Shown: positions 22,370-35,137 of the stretch, one piece after another
Layout: each line of letters begins with the position of its first letter
Position numbering within the stretch: the stretch's first letter is position 1
Assembly: GCA_950295325.1 (NCBI GenBank)
Contig: OX485808.1
Coordinates: 2,730,501 to 2,794,500 of the forward strand
DNA from: Polytrichum commune
Taxonomy: Eukaryota; Streptophyta; Polytrichopsida; Polytrichales; Polytrichaceae
Length of the DNA stretch: 64,000 nt
Reading direction: 5' to 3'
Position numbers and translations under genes: made by a program
The notes under the pieces: generated by a model
What the model was told of the DNA's origin: nothing
Seen by the model: the letters and a program-made list of their open reading frames with translations, nothing else
Databases searched by the model: none

Positions 22370-24543
22370 TGGGTAAAAAATGATACTCTCATTAACGTGT
22401 TATAGCAATGCATGATTTCAAATGGTAACCCACGCTAATTAGACAAAATGATGTAGTGAAATACTGGGTTTTTTCGGTAACTTTCTCATGTCCATACTTA
22501 GAGTCTTGGGCATGTGTAGGGCACTTGTAAGGCCTTAAGGACATGGGTGATCACCGCTCTCACGGGCAATGTTTGTCCCATTCAAGCATATGTATGTCCA
22601 CTTGTAACATGCATTCATGCCTTACAATGTGCATCCCCATGCATCTGACCTTCATTTGACATGTTCGCCTTCATTTTATGCGTAGGCTACTTATTTGGGT
22701 TCTCTTGCTACAAAAATAAGGCGACCACCAAACACTATCCATTTCTAGACATGTAGAATTCCAATTCACTTCCATTCTCTAACAAAGCCATTTATTATTT
22801 TGGTGGCCTCGTGTCAAACAATTTGAGACCGCCACTCGTTACTCAACCAATTAGAACATTTAGAAAGTGGCATTCATGGCACATGTCACTAGTGTAAACA
22901 TGCCCTTATCCATATGTATGCATCATCGTTCTTATCACAACATGAATGCCAAAGGACCTCAAAGTGAGAATTCCCCCACATATTGTTTTTGAGGTTTGGT
23001 GGTCCTTCCAGATATTGGTTGTGCTTCCATACATACTTAAAATACAAGGATAAAATATGTTGTATAATAGCGTTAATCATAAAGTCCTAGCAACAAAGTC
23101 ATGTTGAGTTGGCTAAAACACAAGTTTGAGAGCTCATGCTTAAACGCACCCAAGGTTTCTCAATGTTTGAATCATCATGCTCAAAGAGTGGTGCCGGGCT
23201 ACTAAAAACTAACATTCTAGCTTGCTCTATCATAATGGACGAGCCAAGCTAGCCTTGTATAGGCCGATTTGAGATTTAGGATGTTGGGTTTCATGCGAAC
23301 ACCCTAAATTCTAAATCTCCAACTTCTCCCAAAATTTTGGGGATGGCAAAAGGAAGCTCCCAAAATTTCACCCAACTTTCAATATAGGCACATGACAAAC
23401 TAATGAGCTCTTAATCGAAAGATTCTCAAAGAAGGATCGAACCCATGGACTCTAATGTGAAGTTCCTTTTGTCATCAAATTGAGTTCAAATTCTAGACAT
23501 AGAGCTCTTCCAATCTTATGTGTACAAATCATGGATGTTTACACAAGGTTGGGGTTTCCTATGTATAGCCTTGTGAGTATGGGACCCTTGTGATTGTGTT
23601 AGGGCATTTTGTTGCATGGAATATGTTGGTATCAATGTTTTGTGCCGTTAAAATGCATTGATCGTGATGTACAACCCATGTGAGAAATCCATGGGGTTCA
23701 CATCCTTGGTAACTTTTTACATGTTAAAACTACAAGTTGGTGAATTATCTTGCACAAAATGTATTGCTTACTAAGACCTAATTAATGCATTGAGCAAATT
23801 GCACTACGACGGGATTGAAAATGTTGAACCATCAATTGGTTGAAGACACATCGAGATTTGTTTGCATTGGGGGTATCTTGGATAGGCATTTAGAGTTGGA
23901 CCATGATATTATCGATACATGAATAACGAATATTATCATTGTATCCAACCATGCTTTTGAATGGTCCACCCCTTATGGCACTCAAGTCAATGTATAATAA
24001 AATAACGTGATTAATAAGTATACATGAGAGAGGGACTTATCGTATATCATAAGAGTACCGCTATATCATCCAACATATATAACTTGACCCCTATAAGTTG
24101 TGGCCAATTCATCTCAAATGATGTGCACTAGACTAAATCATGGTCTTTGAAACTACTTTCGGATGCATACTATTTCAAGAATTCTATGTTGGCTGAATGA
24201 GATATATGCGCTCTCTCTCTCTCTCTCACACACTCATTATCTTGTTTTCTTGATTTCTTGATATTTTATATTCCTTCATGGGCTGCCCAAAGGAAAAAAT
24301 AAGCAGGGAGAGTACTATTTAGACACACCTGTAAGTCTGGCAGCCTCACTTTGCTGCTTATGTCTGGTACTGATTCAGGGTAGGAATACTAGTCTACGAT
24401 CTAGTTGCAGGAAGGTGCTTATACTAGCTCCTGAGGGTAGACAGACAGAGGGAAAGGGTGTAGTTCTCACCTGTTGTCTCTGTATTTTTTCGGAGGCACC
24501 CTGACTCTATACGACTCTGTACTTCTCTGTGATTACTTACTGG
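22370..24543. other. Intergenic with one dispersed repeat
   Basis: No gene recognised. A segment of about 300 bp (23145-23440) is similar, in the same orientation, to 37865-38165. Shared phrases include TCTAGCTTG, GGCCAAGATGGCCTTG / GAGCCAAGCTAGCCTTG and ATAGGCC. A short CT run lies at about 24211-24226. Confidence 0.45.
23145..23440 (+). repeat. Dispersed repeat, copy 1
   Basis: Moderately similar to 37865-38165 over about 300 bp in the same direction. Non-coding. The family is unknown and the ends are not sharply defined. Confidence 0.55.
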
Positions 24544-24790
24544 CGGTTGGGGATTCGTGGCACTCACTAAAAATCATCCATCCAAGATATCGTGGATGAA
24601 GTGGCTCCAATAAAAAAAAGCCCCCCTATGGGGTTGAGGGCCGATTCATTCGAATGTGACGTCACTAGACTAATTCGGGGCCCTTGACTCTATTTCCGGA
24701 ATCAAATTGCCCAAAAATAGTCATTTAGGTGATTCCTGTTTTTTCTCATCCGCACGGATGATTTTTAGTGAGTGTCACGAATCCCCGGCC
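24544..24790. mobile_element. hAT-like non-autonomous element of 247 bp
   Basis: It has long terminal inverted repeats: the left end GGGGATTCGTGGCACTCACT and the right end, on the opposite strand, GGGGATTCGTGACACTCACT, both continuing AAAAATCATCC. It is flanked by an exact 8-bp direct repeat CTTACTGG (24536-24543 and 24791-24798). An 8-bp duplication is typical of hAT elements. There is no coding capacity. Confidence 0.8.
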
Positions 24791-24830
24791 CTTACTGGTT
24801 GCTCTGTACTCCGTATACACTGATTTCCTG

Positions 24831-26259
24831 CAGGTCGGGATTCGTGGCACTCATGTATTCTCATTAGTGAGAGTTCATTCATCTTTGTGGATGAGATGAA
24901 CCACTTTAGATATTTCCATACGTTGTCGGCTCCTTGTCTCAAGGGTTTCAAAATTACCAAGTTTTAGTAGTTTTTAAAATCCTAGTCTAATCTAATACTT
25001 AAGGCACCAATATAAAGGGGTATAGACATAAAATAAATAAATAATGCCTCATGTAGAAGCAAGTGGGGGCATCTTGTGTTGCCAACCTATCACTACTAAT
25101 CCGGTTATTTTAAAGAAAAATTAACATGGGTGGGCGTTAAATACCCCCTCACGACCTTTCGGAGGTATCAAATCCGGGTTGGGACAACCTTCTAAAGAAA
25201 TTTTCTAAACCCGACCGAAAATTGTTGTCTGCCTTGCCCAACTTCGAAAAAAACATTACCCTTGCATTCTTGAAGGCCGCTTGACTACAAATCCCATGTT
25301 GAGTGCACTTCACCTTCAAGGTCTAAAATCCAATATATATGTGCACTTCTAATTAGTAAATAGCAATTGATTGGGATTTCATTCCGGAAGTGAAACCATC
25401 AATGAAGCACGTAATTAACTTGGAGGTCAAAAACATTACAAACTCCACACTAACATTGAGGTTATAATTTTGTGACTCGCCATTTAAAATTATCTTTGTC
25501 ATTCTAATAAATAGATTAGTGCAAGTGTTCATAAGATGACCAAAATGAAACAATGAAGATAGAATATCAAACATATAACCCAAAAAAAAAAATTAGGTAA
25601 TAAAATATAAGGTATAAATAAATGATATGTTATTTGGAATTAGACTTGTGGGACAACGTTATGGATGGGGTATACTCAGAAAAACATAAGTTTCTGACTA
25701 TAGCCTATGTGAATTATTGTAATAATTTATCCTCATCACATATTGTATTATCTTTAAAATCACATGGTGTATATTATTTATTTAAAAATAAATATCATAC
25801 ATTATTATTATTATTAAATTTATCTTTTTAGTTCACCAATTTATCATAAGTTGATATATATTATTTGGACATATTACAAATGTTTGAGCAATCACACCCG
25901 TGCAAAATAAATGAATTATGAACAAACAAAAAAATGTTTATGACAACACGTCATAATTATATATTGCACACGTTGATATCTTGCGATATTTATCAAAATA
26001 ACCATGTGGAATTCAAAGCCACATCATGGCCTTGGAAACAACTCATGGGAGGTTAGAAAATACGCTTAGAGCATCTAAGGCCACATCATTGCCCCTTGCC
26101 AACTAATTGATATTTATAAAATAACTATGAGGGAGAAAATAGGTTTTACATGCCAACTTTGAGGTGTTTCACTAAAGTAAGCTCCATCCGAGCTTCTTGA
26201 TGGACTCATCCAATTTTCATTACTGGATGACTTTACTTGAGTGCCACGAATCCCCGGCC
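24831..26259. mobile_element. hAT-like non-autonomous element of about 1.43 kb, same family
   Basis: The left end GGTCGGGATTCGTGGCACTC and the right end, opposite strand, GGCCGGGGATTCGTGGCACT match the ends of the element at 24544-24790. The flanks are ATTTCCTG (24823-24830) and ATTTTCTG (26260-26267), an 8-bp duplication with one mismatch. The interior is AT-rich with no transposase recognised. It lies only 40 bp from its shorter relative. Confidence 0.7.
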
Positions 26260-26267
26260 ATTTTCTG

Positions 26268-26968
26268 CGGCACTCTACCTAGCCTAAGTATAATTCTTTG
26301 GATCTGAGTTACAGAATTACTAAGATGAGCAAAGCAGGGGTTGCCGCTGCTGATGACTTTAAGGTGGAGAGATTAACCTGTATGCGAGTTGCTTACATTG
26401 GGCACATGACTTAAGTTAACTCAAATTGTGCTTAAGTCTCATGTTTATCTATTAATATGCTTATGACTATGGATTATAAAGAGAATGTAGTAATGGTGTC
26501 CATTACCTACCTTTGAGGAAGGGGTAATAGCCTTGTTGACATCGATAACAAGTAAGAGGTCTAAGAACACCTGTTGTACGCTCCACTAACATATCTTGTG
26601 GTATTCTTGGGGGAGCATGGGCACATGTGAGGACCTCTTCTACGAGTGCTATACGCCTTTCAAAGATCCATCCGCTCATTTCACATTCCTAAAGACTATA
26701 TGTTTTTTTTCTTGGAATTGATTTTGAGTACTTCTTGTTTTTTGCACCATTCTTTTTACCTACATTCTCTATTAGATCCTCAACTTAAGCAACATGCACC
26801 GTGTAGTCATGAAGCAGTTGGGATTATAATAAATAAATCAAGAAAAAGACTACCAATATAGACATTTTACTATACAAGGTATATTGAATAAAGTCTAAGA
26901 TTCTTGATATTCTGCAAAAAGAGTTAAGAGAGCTCTATAAATAGTCACATGGATATATATGTATGTAT

Positions 26969-27001
<33 letters not shown>

Positions 27002-28451
27002 TATCTCTAAAACTAGCCATGATCTCTTGAAAATATGAATATGAATATGGTGAATTGCATCTATACAAGTTTCTTGTGGAGGGATGGAATAACAAGCAAG
27101 GAATGAATAATGATGGATAAACTTGATTAACAAGACCCTACCAAGGGATGTATGTTGTCATAACATTACTCTACCTATGTAGTGATGACATATCCTATTA
27201 GGACAAGACATTAATCAAGACAAGATTAGTCAACTCTCTCTCTCTATATATATATAAAAAAATTACGAATGTCAGCCAAATGATGTTTAATCAACCTTCA
27301 AACGATTGCAAATCACAACAATGGATATCCCAATTAATGCGTGTTATTGTTCGGATTCACACTATAACTATGTAATGAGAATGTAATATTCTACCAAGCA
27401 AAGCCATTTATGTTCTACAATGTTTGAACAACCTATTGAACTTTCCTTAGTAAAAATTGAACTCATGAGTAAAACGTTAATGCATGGCTTAACTTCAAAT
27501 AATAACACCCACTAATTGGCATAATGTGTGTAGTGTGAATACCACATTAATGCCCACTACATTCATAGTATGACCCCAAATACCCTTGTCAATGTAGTCG
27601 AGACTCATCCACTCTAGATGTCTATCCCTACAAGAGTGTTTGTATATTGTCACACTAATTTGGGTTCATAATTGCTCTTAGCTACCATAGAGTTCAATGG
27701 ACCGCATTAACTTCTGGAAGCTCATTCATGTGCAATAATACAACGCTATGGTTTGAGTGTGGCATTTTAATGAGGAACAACATAACATTTTGAAATATTG
27801 GTTTCTATTGAGATAGTATTTGGTGCAATCTTAAATAATACTACTATTAATTTTCTCTTTGATGACAAATGTTTGCAAACAAAATGGACCACGATAATCG
27901 GTACGGGATCAACATATTCATAATCAACATGGATACTCGTCCTCAATCTCGATGTGAACAAAAAAATGGTAGAAACGTGAGGCTTTGTGTTTTTCAAAGA
28001 TTCGTGATTCACAATTAGTGTGGGCCACTCAAATGGCAGTTTATGATAAGGTCTGGGGTCTAAAGGAGTCAAGCCCTTGTGCATAGGATGATGTGCATTA
28101 ACTCGCTCACCGGGCCCAATGAGATTCAATGATGCAAGAAGAATTGAAGGTTGGCGAATACTTTATTCAAGTATGTTATCCAAGTCATTCATAACATTGT
28201 TAGGCAGGCACATGATGGTCTCTTTCCAAAGAAAGAGGTTGAAATTAGGGCGAGTTAGGCCGCTCGCCCACTAGATTCTAGAAATTATTGGGTCGGAGGT
28301 GTTTGCATGTACTTAAGTGCAAGTCACTATCCAACCACATTTTGGCGCTCCGCTAGAATGTGGAGGGTTGTGGACATGGGCCACTAATTTTCATGCATCC
28401 ATTAAGTTACAAGTGTCGGTCACCGAAGTTTTTGAAGATTGTTTTTATAAG
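26268..28451. other. Intergenic with simple repeats
   Basis: No gene recognised. It contains a TATG/TA microsatellite at 26951-27006 and CT/TA runs near 27232-27258. A weak MITE-B-like remnant may lie around 27430-27560. Confidence 0.4.
26951..27006. repeat. TA/TATG microsatellite
   Basis: Tandem TATATG and TATG units over about 56 bp. Confidence 0.85.
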
Positions 28452-29950
28452 TGTGAGCCCAAAAAGGGCGCCCACACGTGCCTTTAGTCTTAGAAGATTA
28501 GTAGAACCTAAACTGTGATGGGGATCAACCAATCCAAAAGATAAACAGAGTAGAATGTTAGTGTTTGGGATTGCATTGGAATTAAAGAATTGAGTAGGAG
28601 TTAGTGAGAAGTTGACATTGAAGTGTGGAATTGGGGGGTTAGTAAGGAGGGAGAAATCATAGAGTTAGTAGGGGTTGGAATTTGAGTTGTGTTTGGTTAA
28701 GGCTACGGTTTAGGCCATATTTTATTATCTGACTTAGGCTCAAGTGTAACCGAGTTAGGGAAGGAAGGGGGTTGGCCTCCAGATAGGATGGCCACTGGAT
28801 TTTCGGGGATGCAGGTCGAGGGGTCCAGCAAGTTCCGAGGTGTGCCCTCCCAGTCGGCAGAGAGGAAGGAGGGAGGAGGAAGCTGGCCGCTTCGGAGGAA
28901 TGTGTGTGGCTGTGGAAGGATGAGGCAAGTGTTGCTGCTGGGAATGGCTGAGGCTTTGAGGCGCCGCTCCCTTGGAAGCTGAAAAATGTAGGTGGTTGAG
29001 GGGTTGAATGCGGATCCAGGGACCTGCATTCGGCAGGGGAAGGAGGGCTCACATCTGAAGGGTGCGTTGAGTCGCTGGGAAGGACAGGGATAAGGTGGCG
29101 GAAGAGGTGAATGAGGAGGTATCAGTGGCGGCTGTGAAGGTGAAGAATGGGAATGGAAGGGGGTGCCCTCGGAGAAGGCATTGAAGAGATGAATTTGTTC
29201 AGACTCATTGCTGGATTCAAAGGTTGATGGCCGATCCGTGCGACTGTTATGCGAAGGTGGATGTTGGGTTGGATCGGTTATGGTTGGGTGAGTTGGAAGG
29301 AGGCTACCAGGGAGTGTAGCGGTGCTGGGAATCCAACTGATGTAGGAGCATACTGAGCTGCGAATTGGAGGGTGGAAGGAGGTGCCCACAGATTGGCTGG
29401 AATGGACTAAGGCTGGACCGGAAGGAGCTGCGGGCAGCGGGTTGGGGTTACAGAGTTCCCGAGGCCAGGAGGCCACCAAAACCAGCAGCCAACGACTTGA
29501 CTGTTGGTGAAGCGTCCAACTGCCAGCTGCCGAGGATGGGCAGTGGACTAGGCCATTACTGATGGGCCATAAACCTTAGTATTTAGGGGCAATTACTTAG
29601 TCAAGGTGCGGGCATAGGGTGGAGCATGGCATTGCATACCAGGCACCTTATTTGGTAGAAGTGGGGGTCACACATTCAAGGGCGTGGAATTAATCCACGC
29701 CATGAGGGAATGTGGAGGTAGATCTTAGATGGTTAAGTGTGGGAAAATAAACCCAACGCACAACCGTGCTTGTAAGAATCGCCCAAGCATGGATGACTCC
29801 CAAACTTGGGTGTGTTGATTGAATAAAAGGGTGGGTTCAATGTGAGTATTGGAGTTTAGGGACTTACTTACGAGAGGTCAAGTAATGACATGTAAGTCTG
29901 CTGCCCCCACCCAGATTACGACGCTTAAGGGTGGAAGTTTGGGGCTCACA
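28452..29950 (+). mobile_element. Solo LTR related to the gypsy element
   Basis: It begins TGTGAGCCCAAAAAGGGCGC and ends ACGCTTAAGGGTGGAAGTTT then GGGGCTCACA. Both ends resemble the LTR of the element at 10046-20934 when that LTR is read on its coding strand (TGTGAGCCCAAAAGGGTGCC; ACGCTTAAGGGTGGGGGGTT). It is flanked by the exact 5-bp duplication ATAAG (28447-28451 and 29951-29955). There is no internal gag-pol, so this is a solo LTR formed by LTR-LTR recombination. The central sequence differs from the full element, so it is a different family within the same lineage. Its GC-rich interior explains the long minus-strand ORF at 28703-29479. Confidence 0.88.
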
Positions 29951-29955
29951 ATAAG

Positions 29956-31304
29956 GAAGAGGAGGTTTTAACATGTAGGAGGAGGTTAGTACGTGGGCCC
30001 AAATTTGAGAAGATGGGAGTATAGCTAGTTGGCACATACAAACCCCACCCCAACAATTTCCCTCTACTATTGGTCGGGTTTGTCCTTACTCACACTAGAA
30101 TATGGTGGGTGAGTAACCTACATGGAAACTCACCTTTAAAACACCATGATAATTCACAATTGCTTATCGAAAGTTCACAACACACGATTTAAGTGCTCCT
30201 TGTAAACAATAAATCTTGGAATGAAAGGAGAGGTATGCTTATGTGCTATGTGGTCCCACAGAATGCAACAAAGGAGTGTAATATTATGTTCCCAAGAGAG
30301 TTGATACATAGTTTTTCACACTCAAATGTTAGCCCTTTTAAGGGTTTAGGAGCCCAATTTGGGCTCTCATACATGCGGCATTTTGAAATTACACAATGTG
30401 AATCTAGATTGTGAATTGATTTGGTGGTAGCTAGTGATAGCTTTTTGTCTTGCAAGGTTATCTTCTCGATAGTCACACAAAGTAAAGTAAATAGAATTTG
30501 ATAACGATTTCATGTCATCTAGTATAAAGAGTGCATACACAATTAATACGAACATGCTTAAAACTTATAGGGGTTAGTATTGTATCATTGTGCATTATGG
30601 TAGTATTTATAAAATGATATGTAGAAGTCATTTTTGAATATCAATATATATATATACATACACATACACTCTCCAGTTTTATCATCTCTAACTTGAGAGT
30701 GAGTACATACATCCACCACAAATAAAGAATAGGCGATGTTTCTCATTCATTGTTAAAACCCATCTTAGGGTTGGTTTCGATCAAATTTCCAAGTTATAAA
30801 GATATTGGAAGGATGGGTTAAGTCATTTGTTATAAGTAAGCTTTGTTCTACATGACCCTTGAAATATACATCATAAGCGGTTACAATAATGATACACATG
30901 TTGGCAAGCTCCCCCATGCATAGTAACTATGCATTTCATACGAACTTTGGGCATTATATTTGATTACCATGGTGGTAATCTGCCACATACCTATTGAGGA
31001 TGGTTGGTTTCTATATTCCATTTGCTAGCATAAAATATAGCTATTTTATGAAGAAAAAGGCAAGAAACAACTGAAAATGCTTCAAGGCATGTCTCTTAAC
31101 AATGTATTCAATAGATAAAATCCTAATATCACCATGAATCTTCAACAGGTCCAAAGGAGCAATTGACACATTGAAGTACTTCAAGATATAGAATTTTTAA
31201 GCAGCAAGGTGTTTTTGGAGAAAACCATAGACACCCAAGTGGAGGCATTGGCCATTTTGGAGAATATTACTTATGTTACTTTGTTGGCTTTCAACTAAAC
31301 TAAG
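29956..31304. other. Intergenic, no gene seen
   Basis: AT-rich sequence with a short TA run near 30643-30656. No gene or element ends recognised. Confidence 0.4.
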
Positions 31305-31450
31305 TACAATATCTAGTGTCATGTAGTATTCAATGTCACTATGGTACCTTTTTGGATGACACGTACGAATAAGTGAAGAAATATTGTCATGGATGATGGA
31401 TGAATTCATCTATTGGCCAAAACCCTACCTTCTCTTGTCAACGACCAAAA
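31305..31450 (+). mobile_element. MITE-A copy, truncated
   Basis: The left end TATCTAGTGTCATG is followed by the family phrases CAATGTCACTATGGTACC, TTTTTGGATGACAC and GGATGAATTCATC. The similarity stops near CTTGTCAACGACC, so the right half is missing. Confidence 0.65.
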
Positions 31451-32107
31451 TCAACAAAGTTTGTTGCTCTTTCCAACATAGTAGTCACAAAAATGGATAG
31501 CAACCTTTACCACAAGGAGTTGCAAATGCACTTAGAGGTTACTTCTCAAATTGTATTGCAAAAGAAAAACCTTGGTCTCCCACCAAGGCTTCGCACACAA
31601 GTAGTCATGCCCAACACCTCAAAGTATAGATTAATAAATTAATAAACTTAAAATAAAATAAATATTTCCAAGGTTACAAACCATCTTAGATTCAATCACC
31701 CAAGGATGCTAATGTATAAGAAAAAAACTAAACAAGAGCATGTTGCCTCATAGCTATGACTGCAGGCGGTTGGATGGTTTTGGTGGTTACACCAACCTGC
31801 CATACTATAATTAGAGGACAACAATAGATTTTGGCATTTAACTTAAACCTCAAATTTGGGAATCAACTAAATTAAGTAGAACGAATATCACATTTTCACA
31901 GTATTTCTAATCTAACTCCTAGCTAGGCATGGTAAATGTTACCCAAAAAAAAATACATACAACACAACATGTAGGAGCCATGCATATGATTTGTGAGCTT
32001 CATAATGCCTTTGAAGTGTGCACATCTTAGTGGCATATTGGAAACATAATACCCACATGTGGAGCAAAACTGCAACTGCGTTAAGATTGTTGACAGGAAC
32101 TTGTCAC

Positions 32108-32332
32108 CATGCTTCGGGGAGATTTTAGGACATAATCGGTCAAGATCCCAATGTTTCCGAATCCAAGCGGTTGCATGTTGTGATCTTTCACTTTTGCTTT
32201 ATGATTTGAGGAATATTCCACACATTATTCTACAATGGTCGATAGTTCTCCGGAAGTCTTCAACTTCAACCGGTTATTTTGCAAACTCAACCGGTTCATC
32301 TGTAACTAGCAGCTGGTTCTCCCCATTCATTG
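32108..32332 (-). mobile_element. hAT-like MITE (CAWTGATCGGG family), older copy
   Basis: Homologous in inverted orientation to the insertion at 62157-62383. Shared phrases include CATAATCGGT, GAAGTCTTCAACTTCAACCG, CTCAACCGGTTCATCTGTAA and CTGGTTCTCCCC. Its ends are diverged (CATGCTTCGGGGAGA and CCCCATTCATTG). The flanking 8-mers CTTGTCAC and CCCGTAAC agree at five positions, consistent with an old 8-bp duplication. Confidence 0.7.
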
Positions 32333-32560
32333 CCCGTAACAATAGTGAAACCAAGTTCTTATACAATAAGTTGATTGTTCTATTCTTATGAAGTGAGACC
32401 TTCAATATATGGAAAAGACATTGCACTTGCCCCTCCAAATGGCATTTCGTGTCACCACAACATTCATTGTTCTTGTCCCTCATAATCATCTCTTTGCACC
32501 ACCGTCATTCACACCTTTGGCAATTTCAACGTACCCACGATGCACATGCCAAGGGCCGAC

Positions 32561-34123
32561 TCAAATTTCTCCTGAGCAAAACGCATTGCTAAAATCAAGA
32601 GAGTTGCCAGACAAACAACAATAACTCACGTCTAATTCAACCAAGGTTGACAAATTCCCACTACCATTTGGCGATCTCTTTGGGTATGGACAACCTTCTA
32701 GATCAAGTGTCTCAAGGTTGTGAAGTTTGCTTAAATCCGGTAAATCACTTAATCTTGTGGGTGAACAATCCATAATTAGTCGGTGAATGCATTGATTGGT
32801 TTGTTCCACCTTAGTAGTCTTCATGTTGCTCACAACCAAAACTGGTCAATGGGGCCAGTGGGTAATTTGGCTAGGTCACATTCAATATTCTCATGACGGA
32901 AGAATCCCAATCTTTTGAAGACTTTGCAATCTTCCACAATCATGAAAATTTGATTTTCTTAGTTTGCATAGTCCACTAAGGTTTGGCAAGCTGCAAAATC
33001 TTTATTTTGCGCAATGTAACTCAAACAACATTGCTAAATCTGCAATGCATGGATTGTGGTCAATCTTGGATCACAATATATCGATAACTTGTAACTTTGT
33101 CAACTTGCGGAGATCAAGGAGTCTTTCAAAGTTGAATCATCCACGTAACACCAACTTTTTTAAAGAAGTGCCTTCCTCTAGCCTTGGAACTTCAATGATG
33201 TCAACATATCGAATATTTTTTAGTGTTTCAAGATTCCTAAAATCTCTCAAGTTTTGTGCAGAAGTGCCATAGTTGTGGCTTTGTATCCAATTACAGGGCA
33301 ACTCCAAATGCAAATACCTTGATGATGTCCAAGGGAGACAATACGACAATTGTGTGAAATGTATATAGTGAAGATTGTTCAAAACCTTCCAAATGCACTT
33401 CCTCCAATACTTGACAATCCTCCAAATATGAATATACTATGTTCTCCATCTAATGTAAGTCAAGGTTTTTCAATGTTGGACAACATTGCAAGCTCGGGGG
33501 GGGGGGGGGGGGGAGTGTGTTAAAAATTTAAGGATATAGGTGCGAACAACCACTATTTTATAGGGGGGTATTACTTTCAATTTTTTTTCTTCACATGCTA
33601 TCATTATGTAATTTTCTACTTTGGGTTAATAGAAAAATGGCTTGCATTACTTATAATTTCACATTACCTATTATTTCATACCCTATAGTACTTTAAAGAT
33701 GTCTAGTGCCATTTTCGATACCCTATATGACTCTTAAGTCCATTTATGAATTTTTGCCCCCATGTTTTTAAAATACCCTATCATTTGTTCGCACATATAT
33801 TGGTACTCCAACCAATGACTTAACCCCCCCCCCCCCCGAGATTGCAAGATTAACACTTATGTTGTCGAGCAATTATTGCCAAAAAAAACCATTCGTCAAG
33901 TTGTTTATTTTTGTGCCATCCATGATGAGCATCCATTCCAAGGGGGGGGGGGGAACAAAAAAACCATAGTGTTTGTTTGCATAAAGATGGCAAGGTTCTC
34001 CGCAAATGTTACAACCCCTTTGTTAACCACCTTCATGGACGCAAATTCCAAGCACATGTCATGGATATGAATACCTTCATCTCGAATGTCCTCAACAAGT
34101 GACTTCATGTTTAGCTCCTTCAA
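32561..34123 (-). pseudogene. Decayed NBS-LRR relic
   Basis: Fragments on the minus strand resemble an NLR. At 33905-34123 the sequence KSLVEDIRDEGIHIHDMCLE parallels the end of the winged-helix domain of the NLR at 53457-54152 (KSLVKIDKDGVYEIHDQLRD). At 33137-33382 and 32561-32839 there are LRR-like strings such as LRDFRNLETLKNI, LSKLHNLETLDLEGCP and LSTLVELDVSYC. No P-loop was found upstream. Frames are broken throughout, and a 348-bp MITE (33493-33840) separates the winged-helix and LRR parts. It cannot encode a receptor. Confidence 0.65.
33493..33840. mobile_element. MITE with poly-G/poly-C terminal repeats
   Basis: The element starts CTC followed by 18 G and ends with 14 C followed by GAG, so its terminal repeats are CTCG(n)/C(n)GAG. 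It is flanked by the exact 8-bp direct repeat ATTGCAAG (33485-33492 and 33841-33848). An 8-bp duplication suggests hAT-type mobilisation. The 348-bp interior is AT-rich and non-coding. It interrupts the NLR relic. Confidence 0.82.
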
Positions 34124-34700
34124 CTATCATAGCAACACTCATGTGATGAGTTTAGTTCAACTGCCCTAACTTTTGGTTTAGTCTAAAGTGTTGGGAATCT
34201 TGCATTTAGAGTCTTTATTTCTCGAATCTACCGTTGAGCCCATGAACACAAATCATCGGTTGAGTATTATTATGTTCCTCCATGAACAATACGTTAGAAT
34301 ACATTTAGAAAAGTCCATTTTGAATTGACAAGAACATTACAACAATCTAATTACTTATACAAAATTTTGGTAAGATTCTCAAGATTATATGCCAACAATA
34401 GACAACCATCCTTTTTAATGAACATGAGTTTTGTTGGGGAGTTGGTTGTTTTATACACAACATCTTATATGTTCAACAAGTTTTTGTTCATTCTCGGAGG
34501 TAGTGCAAATATTTGAATGAAACTAAAATTTAAGTATATTTGGATTTATGCATGAATTTTGAATAATTCCAACTGCCAAAAGTTATGAGGAGCCTTTGGG
34601 CACATTAGTGGGGACCCATGAGGTGGGCATCGTTACTTGCCCAACAATGTGATTGGACCACAGGGGTGGGGCTTAAATCTTTTTGGAGCTGACAAGTTAA

Positions 34701-34750
34701 GATAAGGTAGGAGTAAGATATCCAAGATAAGGTAGGAGTAAGATATCCAA
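34701..34750. repeat. 25-bp tandem duplication
   Basis: The unit GATAAGGTAGGAGTAAGATA plus TCCAA is present twice exactly, followed by the first six bases of a third unit. It lies just upstream of a MITE-A copy. Confidence 0.9.
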
Positions 34751-34768
34751 GATAAGAGGAGTTAGAAA

Positions 34769-35137
34769 TACACTAAACATAATATTTAGTGTCGTATGGA
34801 ATTTAATGTCACTATGGTAACTTTTTGGATGACACTTCCTATGAATAAGTGAACAAATATTGTCATAGATGATGGATGAGTTCATCCATTGGTCAAAACC
34901 CTACCTTCTCTTGGCAACAACTTGTGATGAAATATTATCATGGATGATTGAAATTTATCATTTGGAAAGTGACAGTAAATTCAACACCGTAAACCTGTGA
35001 TCCCCCAAAAAATTTACAAGGAACGACAAATAATGTGGGGTTAACATTTAGTGTTGGTGACACGGTACCTCGGTTTACAAATTAGTATTGAGCAAGATAA
35101 TTAGAATTGGTGACACTAAAGAATCATATTTAGTGTC
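34769..35137 (+). mobile_element. MITE-A copy with palindromic ends
   Basis: 369 bp. The left end is CACTAAACATAATATTTAGTG and the right end GACACTAAAGAATCATATTT then AGTGTC, so each terminus can fold on itself. The core matches 5179-5562 (GTCACTATGGTAAC, GGATGAGTTCATCC, GGTTAACATTTAGTG). Confidence 0.78.

Noticed and set aside
28703-29479. A 258-codon minus-strand ORF rich in Pro and Ser
   Set aside because: It lies wholly inside the solo LTR at 28452-29950, is low in complexity, has no domain and is explained by local GC richness.
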